Shown piece by piece: positions 56,064 to 64,000 of a stretch of DNA of 64,000 nucleotides. Under the pieces are notes generated by a model. The model was given only the letters and a program-made list of their open reading frames with translations, did no database searches and had not been told where the DNA came from. This DNA is from Bradyrhizobium sp. CCBAU 51765 (lineage in GTDB: Bacteria; Pseudomonadota; Alphaproteobacteria; Rhizobiales; Xanthobacteraceae): contig NZ_CP030038.1 in the NCBI RefSeq assembly GCF_015291725.1, positions 7,057,001 to 7,121,000 of the forward strand. Reading direction: 5' to 3'. Position numbers and translations under genes: made by a program. Position 1 is the stretch's first letter. Each line of letters starts with the position of its first letter.

Positions 56064-57437
56064 ATGATCGCGAGGGGTCAAATCAACGGATCTCTGCTTC
56101 CGCGACGGCTCGCAAGCTTGTTAGCGGCGGGGTTGATGTTCGTCGCAGCTTTGGACGTAGGAACGGCTCCGGCGCAAGCCGCGTCGAGGCCGCTTGCGCC
56201 CAATGATGTATCCATTCTCTTTCCTCCGCCGAAGTCGGCGGCCGACCTCGCCAATCTGATCGCCGTATCCGATCTTGCGGGCCCTTCGGGATCGCCGCAG
56301 CGGCTGTTTTCCGACGCGGATTTCGCGCATTTTATCGCCAACGCCGAAAATCCGGAGCATCCGGGCGTGCCGGATTCGGGTGCACGGCACATTCAGTTTC
56401 CCGATGCCGTGAAAAAGATCGGCGCCTGGTTTGTGGCCGGGATCCGCATCGATCCGGGCGCGCCGGGATTGTCGCCGGAGATCATCGCGCAGTTTGGCCG
56501 ACAACCACAGATCCGGCTCATCATTCAGCCGGTGACCAACGGGCCGGACGGCTTCAAGGTTCATGACACTGCAGGCCACCTTATCTTCAGCTTCACTCTC
56601 GCCCCGGACCCGCCTCTGGACGGTTGCGCGCCCTTCCCGCGATTCAAACCGGACGACGAAGCATTCAAGGCGATCCTTCGTGACGTCGCGACCTTGCGCG
56701 ATCAGCTTGGGGCCGGACAGTTTGGCAATGTCAAAGTCTCGACTGCGGGTGATCTGAATGTGCATCCGGGTCTTGTAGGAGCATCGGCAAAGGCGTTCCG
56801 CGATGCCCTCAAGGCTTTGATTGAGAAGCACCTCTCGCCGCAGCGCCTCAATACCATGGCCGTGATGGGCATCGCCCCGCCCGAACCCTGGATTTTCGTG
56901 TCGATGTTAAGGGTCCCGCAAGCAGGCCTAATCCCAGTACCCGGCCCTACGCTTGATGGCATGCACGTGGCACAGATGTTCAGCGCCGTCGGCGGAAAGC
57001 ACGTGGTCCCGGAACCGGCCGCGAACAATCAAAACCCGGTCACCTGTCGACACGCGGCGTTGCAAAATCCGCCCTTGCCCCAAGGTAATCGTAAGGGTGT
57101 TTCGACCTCCGAGTTCATCGATGGTAACGTGCCCAACAGCCGCATCATCGAGATCGTCAATACCATTGCCGATACGAAGAAGAGCCACTTCTTCAATACC
57201 GATTGCGTGAGCTGTCACACCGAGACGGCACAGCCAGTCGCCAGGAAAATTCCAAATTTCGTAGCGCTGGGCGTCAACCGCGCGGTGTGGCCGAAAGAAG
57301 ACTGGAATGTTCGCAACTTCGGTTGGTTTCCATCCTTTTTGCGCGGCGGCCCGGCAGCGGCGACGATAACCAGGCGCGCGGCAGCCGAGACGTCCGACGT
57401 GGTCGCCTTCATCAATAGCCAATTGTTGAACAAGTAA
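56064..57437 (+). CDS. Secreted single-heme c-type cytochrome-like protein
   Basis: 457 residues from ATG 56064, preceded by a strong GGGGG site 8 bases upstream. A signal peptide (RLASLLAAGLMFVAALDVGT, cleavage near AQAAS) directs it to the periplasm. One heme site, CVSCH, lies at about residue 381, followed by an ending with MxF-like heme region candidates (VWPKEDWNVRNFGWFPS). It is 73 bases upstream of the RoxA-like gene on the same strand and about 100 bases after the patatin gene. It probably donates or accepts electrons for the di-heme protein (inference). Confidence 0.75.
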   Translation: MIARGQINGSLLPRRLASLLAAGLMFVAALDVGTAPAQAASRPLAPNDVSILFPPPKSAADLANLIAVSDLAGPSGSPQRLFSDADFAHFIANAENPEHPGVPDSGARHIQFPDAVKKIGAWFVAGIRIDPGAPGLSPEIIAQFGRQPQIRLIIQPVTNGPDGFKVHDTAGHLIFSFTLAPDPPLDGCAPFPRFKPDDEAFKAILRDVATLRDQLGAGQFGNVKVSTAGDLNVHPGLVGASAKAFRDALKALIEKHLSPQRLNTMAVMGIAPPEPWIFVSMLRVPQAGLIPVPGPTLDGMHVAQMFSAVGGKHVVPEPAANNQNPVTCRHAALQNPPLPQGNRKGVSTSEFIDGNVPNSRIIEIVNTIADTKKSHFFNTDCVSCHTETAQPVARKIPNFVALGVNRAVWPKEDWNVRNFGWFPSFLRGGPAAATITRRAAAETSDVVAFINSQLLNK

Positions 57438-57510
57438 CAGACGCCGTCGCCGTTTCCGGTAGCCTGCCGGGTCGGCTGGACGCATGAAAACGATGGATGG
57501 AGTCCTCGCT

Positions 57511-59766
57511 ATGGGCAGACCTTCTTTTGGCTCTCGTCTTTATTCCCGGTTGATGCGCTGGCCTCATATCACCAGCCTGTTATTAGCAGCCGTCGTTGTC
57601 GTGATCGTGGCAGCCGGCCTGGTGTATTTCGCCCCGGAGAAAGTTCGCGACGCAGCCCTTAAGATCAAGAACGATGCCAATCTCGTCGCTCAATTACTGC
57701 CTGCAACCCTGCCCGAGCCATCAAAAATTGAAAGCGCTTATTGGCTCCCGCAAAATTGGAGCGCCCGCCAGCGTTACTGGTTTCACCACACATCGCAGGG
57801 AACAGCGACCATCCCTGTCCCTTATCAGTGGTTTTTGGCCCTGGAACGCCCGGAGCTGTCCTTCTCTTACACGAGCTTAACGGACGAGAACTACCTGCGC
57901 CGCCTCGGCTTCATTCCCAGTCCTGGCTCAAAGGACTTCGCGGGTATGGCGCCCGCATACGGTTATCACGACGATGCGCCGAATGGGGACATAGCCAACC
58001 CCGGTTGGACTCCAAGCGCGCCCGCGAACCCGAATGCTTTGCCGGTCGGCTTTGCCATCCTCAAGGGCGGTGTCGATCCGGCTACTGGCGTCCCGTATGA
58101 AGATCAGATCGGGCTAACCTGCGCCGCCTGTCATACGGGCCATCTCGAATACAAGAATGTCAGCATACGGTTCGACGGCGGGCCGGCGATGGTCAATCTT
58201 GGCGAGGTTGAAAGAGCCGTCGGGCTGTCTATCGGCTACACGCTGATCTTGCCATGGCGTTTCGAGCGTTTCGCCAGCAAGCTGGAGCAGATCAAAGGGC
58301 AGAGCGTCGATCGAAGTCAGCTTCGAAGCGATCTTGAGCTAGCACTCCAAAAGATCAAGAAGCAAAAGGCGGAGACCGACAGACTTTTGACGGGACAGGG
58401 AGTGGCGGATCTCGATGAAGGGTTCGGTCGACTTGATGCGCTGAACCGGATCGGGAACCAGGTTTTCTATAGCAATCTACTCGATCCCTTGACCGGCGAA
58501 CTGTCCGAGCCACTCCTCAAGCGCAACTTCGCGCGCCACGATGCCCCCGTGAGCTTTCCACCGATCTGGGACACGCCGTATTTCCTTTGGGCACAGTATG
58601 ACGCATCTGTTCTCAACGAACTCGTTCGCAATGCAGGCGAAGCGCTCGGTGTCAGCGCAAAAATCAATATGACCGCTGCCGCGCCCGGAAGGCCGCTCTT
58701 TGCCTCATCCATACGTCTCTCCGACATCGCGCGGTTCGAAGAGCTTCTGCGCGGCACGGATCCCTTTTCGTCCGAAGATGCAGGAGGCAGAAAATTCACC
58801 GGGCTCGTGGCTCCCCGATGGAAGGACGCGCAGGAGAAATTCCGCGGTGACCCGGCCTGGGCGATCGATGAAAAGCTCGTTGAACAGGGTCGCGATCTTT
58901 ATCGTGCTCACTGCTTTGAATGCCACCGAGGCCCGGTGAACGATGCTGCCTTCGACAAAAAGTGGCCGGAAGACTCATTCTGGCGCGCAGAGAACCCCGA
59001 TCGCTCAGCCAAGAGCGAGAAGAATTGGGTAGAGGTCGGCGGACGGCATTATTTTAACGTCGTCCAGATGCCGGTCTCGGCGATCGGCACTGACCGCCAA
59101 CAATCTAACGTCCTCACGACGCGGCGCGTTCACCTACCCGAGTCACTCGGATTAAATCCTGAAGATGACCTCAACAAAGCCGGAGGTTGTGGCCTTCTGG
59201 CAGATAAAGGCGTAGATCCTCTGTTTGTACTCGCGCTCATGGACGTGGTCGGCAAAACGATCGATCAATGGGTCATTGCGAACGGCACTTCTGAAGAGAC
59301 CAAGCGGCAAATGTGGGGGCCTCGGAAGAACTGCCAAAACCAGCGGGTCTATGTCGGGGCGCGTGCGAGCCACAACGGCAAGGACGAGACAGTACTCGCC
59401 CTTGAGCCTCAGTACCGGGCTCGCCCATTGGACGGTGTTTGGGCAACGGCTCCTTATCTTCACAATGGGTCTGTTCCGACACTGAGAGACATGTTGGTGC
59501 CGCAAGCCGAGCGGCCGAGGTCGTTTTGCGTCGGCAGTCGTGCGTTCGACCCGGTCAAGGTCGGGCTTGTTACAAAAGCAAAGGCGGTCGAGAGCTGTGC
59601 GGCCGGCCTTACGAACTTTGATGTGTCGCTGCTTGGCAACAGCAATCGCGGACATTCGTTCGAGGGCAAGGAAACCGACTTAACGAAGCTGCCGCCTGGC
59701 GTCATCGGACCAGAATTGACCGAAGCCGAGCGCCGAGCGCTTGTTGAGTATCTCAAGACTTTATGA
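57511..59766 (+). CDS. Di-heme cytochrome c, peroxidase/RoxA-like
   Basis: 751 residues from ATG 57511 (GGAG 10 bases upstream; ATG 57484 is also in frame). An N-terminal membrane helix (ITSLLLAAVVVVIVAAGLVY) anchors or exports it. Two heme sites are present, CAACHTGH (near 58118) and CFECHRGP (near 58912). Other blocks are characteristic of the di-heme cytochrome c peroxidase/RoxA rubber-oxygenase superfamily: FPPIWDTPYFLWAQYD, and near the end LDGVWATAPYLHNGSVPTLR. Family members reduce peroxides or cleave polyisoprene with oxygen. The substrate here is unknown. Together with 56064-57437 it forms a periplasmic redox pair beside the patatin-GH19 gene. Confidence 0.85.
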   Translation: MGRPSFGSRLYSRLMRWPHITSLLLAAVVVVIVAAGLVYFAPEKVRDAALKIKNDANLVAQLLPATLPEPSKIESAYWLPQNWSARQRYWFHHTSQGTATIPVPYQWFLALERPELSFSYTSLTDENYLRRLGFIPSPGSKDFAGMAPAYGYHDDAPNGDIANPGWTPSAPANPNALPVGFAILKGGVDPATGVPYEDQIGLTCAACHTGHLEYKNVSIRFDGGPAMVNLGEVERAVGLSIGYTLILPWRFERFASKLEQIKGQSVDRSQLRSDLELALQKIKKQKAETDRLLTGQGVADLDEGFGRLDALNRIGNQVFYSNLLDPLTGELSEPLLKRNFARHDAPVSFPPIWDTPYFLWAQYDASVLNELVRNAGEALGVSAKINMTAAAPGRPLFASSIRLSDIARFEELLRGTDPFSSEDAGGRKFTGLVAPRWKDAQEKFRGDPAWAIDEKLVEQGRDLYRAHCFECHRGPVNDAAFDKKWPEDSFWRAENPDRSAKSEKNWVEVGGRHYFNVVQMPVSAIGTDRQQSNVLTTRRVHLPESLGLNPEDDLNKAGGCGLLADKGVDPLFVLALMDVVGKTIDQWVIANGTSEETKRQMWGPRKNCQNQRVYVGARASHNGKDETVLALEPQYRARPLDGVWATAPYLHNGSVPTLRDMLVPQAERPRSFCVGSRAFDPVKVGLVTKAKAVESCAAGLTNFDVSLLGNSNRGHSFEGKETDLTKLPPGVIGPELTEAERRALVEYLKTL

Positions 59767-59839
59767 GCGATGGGTTGCCCGTCGGCCTGTGTGTCGGCGC
59801 CGCCACCTTCGACTTTCCGCCGACGTCGCGCGCGCCTCG

Positions 59840-60112
59840 TCAGCGCGCGTGCCACTCGGGATGCGATCGAAACCTTGATCCCAAGGGGATCAAGGACAAA
59901 TCTGGCTGACCCCGTGTAGCAGGCTCCCAGAGCAGGTTGCTGAGTCCCCTGCTATGGCCGAATACCGAGCGCCGTGAGGAAGGCGGGACCGCGAGCCGCT
60001 TGCCATCGCGCTCGATTACCACGACAAAAGACGCAGCGGACGGCGCTCCATGGCTCGTATCGACCTGATGTGCCGTCGTGAGAGCAAAATCCCAGCCACG
60101 ATACCTTGCCAT
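59840..60112 (-). CDS. Possible small hypothetical protein
   Basis: 90 residues from ATG 60112: MARYRGWDFALTTAHQVDTS and ASFVVVIERDGKRLAVPPSS. It is convergent with the di-heme gene. The protein character of the first half is good, but the start signal is weak and no family is recognised. Confidence 0.35.
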   Translation of the reverse strand: MARYRGWDFALTTAHQVDTSHGAPSAASFVVVIERDGKRLAVPPSSRRSVFGHSRGLSNLLWEPATRGQPDLSLIPLGSRFRSHPEWHAR

Positions 60113-60430
60113 CAGTGCCGTCTTCGGCGTTAGCGACGTTAACCAACGGCACAGCTTAGAATAAGCGCCCAAGCGCGTGTTCAGTCACCTAGACGCCACG
60201 CGGTCCGCCGCGAGGTCATGGATAATCCGAATTGGTCGCACGGATGATCCGTGCCGTAAATCAGATCAGTTATTAGTCGCCATGTTGGTCCGAGGAGGAA
60301 GCGATCAGTCCGGATGGACTGTCCGCCACGATTAACGGACCACTTGCACTCGTCCGCTAGCTGCGCTTGATTGCGCCTTTTGGGGCTCTTTTGATGACAG
60401 CAGCTACCAACCGCATAGGAAGCGGCAGAA
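60113..60430. other. Intergenic, no gene recognised
   Basis: Nothing supported. Confidence 0.4.
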
Positions 60431-60913
60431 TTGCACCGACCTTTCGGCTTGAGGTCTGCGTACAGTGAGCGACTTTTTGCTTGGCTTGAACCGGTCGCTC
60501 TGGGCGCCTTAGGAGCGGTCATTGGCTGGATTACTGCGGAGTTTGTCGGCAAACCTGTTCGCGCGTTCTTCGATCTAAAGAAGGAATGCATAGAGACCCT
60601 CATACATTTCGGCAATGTAAGCGCACTACCTGTTGAGTTACGCTCAAATATGTTCAGGCCACGAGACCCACAGGTCGAGGCGATAAAAAAAAGACTGGCC
60701 GATGCCAGGGAGGCTTTTAGAAAGTGCGGCAGCAGATTACAGGCATTCGCAGAGACCGAAACTTTAGCGGTCGTCGCGTTGGGTGCGATAGGATACAAGC
60801 CACGTGAGGCCGGGCGGGGGTTCATTGGGTTATCTGCCTCAATTGGCGATGAGGGGGCGACCCTGCACGGAAATCGGGTATTGATCGAACACGCATTGAG
60901 AATGGATCATTAG
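60431..60913 (+). CDS. Small membrane-anchored hypothetical protein
   Basis: Up to 160 residues; the frame opens at TTG 60431 and another TTG at 60446 is possible. One membrane helix lies near the N-terminus (WLEPVALGALGAVIGWITAE). A cytoplasmic helical domain follows (FFDLKKECIETLIHFGNVSA, later AIKKRLADAREAFRKCGSRL). No family is recognised. It precedes the helicase gene by about 340 bases on the same strand. Confidence 0.5.
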   Translation: MHRPFGLRSAYSERLFAWLEPVALGALGAVIGWITAEFVGKPVRAFFDLKKECIETLIHFGNVSALPVELRSNMFRPRDPQVEAIKKRLADAREAFRKCGSRLQAFAETETLAVVALGAIGYKPREAGRGFIGLSASIGDEGATLHGNRVLIEHALRMDH

Positions 60914-61251
60914 CCGCTTGCGACACGGCCACCGTTGCGACTTCGTTGTATTAAGAAGCGCATCCCCAGTGAACTCGGGCGCTCGCAATCACAATGGCAA
61001 TGGCCGATATTGATCGTGTGGCCCGACTGCGAGACTTTTGACTAGCCCTGGGGATTTCCCTAGGTTCTTTAGCGCATCCGAAGGACTTACTTTACACCTG
61101 CGCCAAAGGAGTAGAAGACGCCGGGAGGCAATAGGGCGATTCTTTGGGCGGCCACCATTATGTCAAGCCCAGTTCAAGTCTAGCTTGCGCATGATTGTTC
61201 TTGGCCGAACATGGTCTGCAGTTGCCGAATTTTCTTTTGGGGGCGCACAAT

Positions 61252-64000
61252 ATGGCGGAGCGGGCTGAAATCAAGGAACCAGCTGGCGGACTGAAAATCA
61301 ATTGCACGGCTGCGGACAACGTCAACATCGCCTTCTATCAAAACGCTGTCCCAATAGTCCGCGAATTGGCAATCGAGAACGGCACGGGGCGCGATCTTTC
61401 AGAACTCTCCGTACATCTCACAGCGGAGCCTCCGTTTCTGACACCCGCGGTGTCACAGATCCAATACGTTGCCGATCGCGCCATTCATCATATCCGCAGC
61501 CCAGACCTGAAGCTGGATCCCGCGTTCCTGGCCGGCGTAACCGCCTCCAGGCGAGCACAGTTGCGCATTCGCGTAGAATCCGCGGGTGAAACGCTTATCG
61601 AGAGCGCAGTCGAGCTCAATCTGCTCCCTCCCTCGCACTGGGGCGGCGTCAACGCCGCGCCCGAGCTGTTGGCCGCTTTCGTTAGACCGACGGATCCCAC
61701 CATCGATGTCATCCTTCGGGAAGCCTCGGGTAAGCTGGCGGCAGCAGGCCGTCATGATGCGATAGATGGCTATCACAAGCAGACCAAGGCCCGGGCCTGG
61801 GAGATAGCCGATGCCGTCTGGGCAGCTCTGGTTTCACACTCAATCGCCTACGTCCTCCCCCCGAAAAGCTTTGAACGGTCGGGCCAGCAGATCCGAGGCC
61901 CCAGCGAAATCCTGTCTCGTAAGGTCGGAACCTGTCTGGATCTTACTCTCCTCTATGCGTCCTGCCTTGAGCAGGCAGGCCTCAATCCTGTGCTTGTCCT
62001 AACTGAAGGTCACGCTTTCGTTGGCGTGTGGCTTGTTGACGAGGACTTCTCAAGCCTTGTAATCGATGACCCGCAGATGTTGCGCAAGCGCGTGCAGCTC
62101 GATGAGATGGTCCTGGTGGAGACGACGATCCTCACCGGGTCAAATCCAGGGCGTTTCAAACAAGCTGTCGATGCCGGCGCCAAGTTGATCGCCGAGGAGG
62201 CAACGTCCGAGTTCGAGCTTGCCATCGACGTCAAGCGTGCACGAAGCGCTAAGATCCGGCCACTCGATCTATCGAGGTCCGGCGAGCCGACCATAACCCC
62301 TTCTGGCGCACCGTCTGTCCCGAATGAACTTGGCGAAATTCCAAAATTTGAAGAGAATCTCGACAAACCACGGGAAGACGTTTCAGAACGGAGCCTGGAT
62401 CGGCTAGAGGTTTGGAAACGCAATCTTCTAGACCTCACGCTGAGGAACCGACTGCTGAACTTCAAGGACTCGAAATCTACCATCGGGATCGAGTGCCCTG
62501 ATGCGGCGATATTGGAGGACAAGCTCTCAGGTGGAGACCGCTTCAAATTGCTCGGAAGAGCCAGCGTGCTCGATGGCAGCGATGGCCGCGATACTGCGCT
62601 GCTCGCGCAGCGACTGCAGGACGACGCCCGCAAAGATTTCATCTCTGACGCCATGGTCCGCGGCGAACTCCACACCGCCGTTCCGGAGACCGAACTCGAA
62701 GGTCGGCTAACCGACCTCTACCGGGCCACCCGCCTCGCCTTCGAGGAGGGCGGGGCCAACATACTGTACCTCTGCCTCGGGTTCCTAAAGTGGACGCCCC
62801 ACGATGGCGCCGGGCCCTACCGCGTTCCGTTGATCCTTGTCCCGGTCCAGCTTGAGCGCAAGAGCGTGCGCTCCGGCTTTCGCCTCGCGCTGCACGAGGA
62901 TGAGGCTCGGTTCAATCCGACCCTGCTGCAGATGCTGAAGCAGGATTTTGACCTCTCGATTCCCGAACTCGAAGGAGAATTGCCGGAAGACGCAACTGGG
63001 GTCGATGTTGCAGGTATTTGGAAGACAATCAGGCGTCATATCAAGAGTATCAAAGGCTGGGAGGTTACCGAGCAGGTCGTGCTCGCGACGCTGTCCTTCA
63101 CGAAGTACCTGATGTGGAAGGATCTCGTCGACCGCACCGAAATCCTGAAGCGAAATTCGGTGGTCCGGCATCTGATAGACACCCCCACCCACACCTGTGA
63201 CGGCTCGGGCGCCGCCTTTGTCGCAGAGCACACCATCGACCAAGTCATCGATCCGGCCGAACTCTTCACGCCGCTCTCGGCCGACTCCTCCCAAGTTGCT
63301 CGCCGCGCAGCGTGGAGGCGATTTCGTGCTCTTCGGCCCGCCGGGCACGGGCAAGAGCCAGACTATCGCGAATATGATCACGAACTGCCTCGCTCATCAA
63401 AAGACGGTTCTTTTCGTGTCGCAAAAGACTGCTGCGCTCGAAGTCGTAAGACAGCGAATGCAGGCGATCGGTCTCGGTAATTACTGTCTCGAGGTTCATT
63501 CGACCAAAGCCCAGAAGTCTAATGTGCTGGAGCAGCTGGCCACCGCCTGGCGCGAGCGCAATCTCGTCACCGAGGAACATTGGTCGGCAGCGGCTAGCGA
63601 GCTGAAGCGGCGACGCGACCAACTGAACAAGCTTGTTTCCGCGCTACACCGGCGCCGCGCCAATGGAATGACAGCATACGAGGCCTTCGGACGGGTCGTC
63701 GCCGATCGCGATCGGTTTTCAGACGTCGGCCTGACATGGCCTATCGGTTCGGTACATACCCCCGAAGATCTCGTTCGCATGCGCGAGATTTGCTCAGATA
63801 TTCGCACCGCCCTCGAAGCCGTGGGTGATCCTGTCAATCATCCACTCAAAGGCATCGAGCAGACCAAATGGAGTCCTGCGTGGGTACAGTCGCTTCAGCA
63901 GCTGGTCGACCGTCTCCATCTCGCCCTCCAGGAAGTTAGGACGGCTGCCGACGATCTGGTGTTGTCGATTGGGCTCGATGGCGCCGCTCGCAACGATGGT
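61252..64000 (+). pseudogene. COG1112-type superfamily 1 helicase (DUF4011), one frameshift, cut by window end
   Basis: It starts at ATG 61252 with TTGGGGGC upstream. Residues about 1-370 include a transglutaminase-like segment (KVGTCLDLTLLYASCLEQAG, then GHAFVGVWLVDED). Residues about 375-680 match DUF4011 (LEVWKRNLLDLTLRNRLLNF). Helicase motifs follow, with Walker A FVLFGPPGTGKSQTIANMI at about 63330-63380. An extra G at 63295 shifts the frame just before it, so the helicase part is read one base on; apart from this the gene is intact to the window end. COG1112 helicases occur in phage-defence systems such as Mokosh (established), but the partners here are outside the window. It could be a sequencing error or a true break. 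Confidence 0.8.

Noticed and set aside
56121..56831. Minus-strand frame of 236 codons opposite the cytochrome gene
   Set aside because: It is antisense to a gene with a clear signal peptide and heme motif and is rich in Arg, as expected for a shadow in GC-rich DNA.
62010..62675. Minus-strand frame of 221 codons inside the helicase gene
   Set aside because: Ser/Arg-rich shadow of the DUF4011 coding strand.
1..64000. CRISPR array
   Set aside because: No regularly spaced direct repeats of 23-40 bases were seen on either strand; the repeats at 18.6-19.2 kb are palindromic and irregularly spaced.

Overview
The window looks like accessory DNA from a Bradyrhizobium-type rhizobium, most likely part of a symbiosis or genomic island. 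Four things point there: a DUF2285-type regulatory switch of the kind that controls integrative and conjugative elements (ICEs) in Mesorhizobium (FseA, QseM, QseC); a tts-box-like promoter motif, the binding site of the rhizobial type III secretion activator TtsI; remnants of IS630, IS110, IS66 and IS1-like elements; and many decayed genes separated by long non-coding stretches. The species assignment is inference from family resemblance, because no rRNA or intact tRNA gene is present.

Region 1 (1-16 kb). An IS630-like element with inverted ends (789-1834) precedes a tandem glycine riboswitch (about 2110-2305). The riboswitch leads a D-amino-acid dehydrogenase/glycine-oxidase-like gene that carries two single-base frameshifts, followed by a terminator and an Lrp/AsnC regulator. 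Next come an MFS exporter of the EntS type and a diaminopropionate ammonia-lyase on the plus strand. Convergent with them is a 2,149-residue two-module NRPS (A-T-C-A-T-E/C) that runs, with a 3-nt gap, into a decayed MATE exporter. The NRPS has two unusual sites: HExxxDA in its first C domain, and loss of the conserved Asp in its second A domain.

Region 2 (16-25 kb). Mostly decayed DNA with a tts-box-like motif and a set of related hairpin-forming repeats. It is followed by two paralogous XRE regulators (QseC-like) with conserved upstream DNA, a LysR regulator, a frameshift-split fseA-like gene and a qseM-like gene. The +1 shift in fseA matches the programmed frameshift known for FseA, so it is read here as a live control point rather than a mutation.

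Region 3 (25-38 kb). A TauD-like protein that has lost its iron ligands, a broken HEPN-like gene, a Fic protein, small membrane proteins, an HExxE protein, IS and RuvC-like remnants, and several small hypothetical genes.

Region 4 (39-64 kb). A better preserved block. It holds secreted c-type cytochrome proteins, including a RoxA-like di-heme protein, two related lipoproteins, a sedolisin protease, a metallophosphoesterase, and a fusion of a membrane patatin phospholipase to a GH19-like domain. A compact operon encodes a ubiquitin-like protein, an E1-like ThiF enzyme and a DUF6527 zinc protein, each overlapping the next. The right edge holds a COG1112-type helicase broken by one base and cut by the window end. 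A truncated tRNA-Gly lies at 45369-45406.

The strongest candidates for a poorly described system are the ubiquitin-like operon (48.7-50.6 kb), the patatin-GH19 gene with its flanking cytochromes, and the FseA/QseM/QseC switch with its duplicated regulator.
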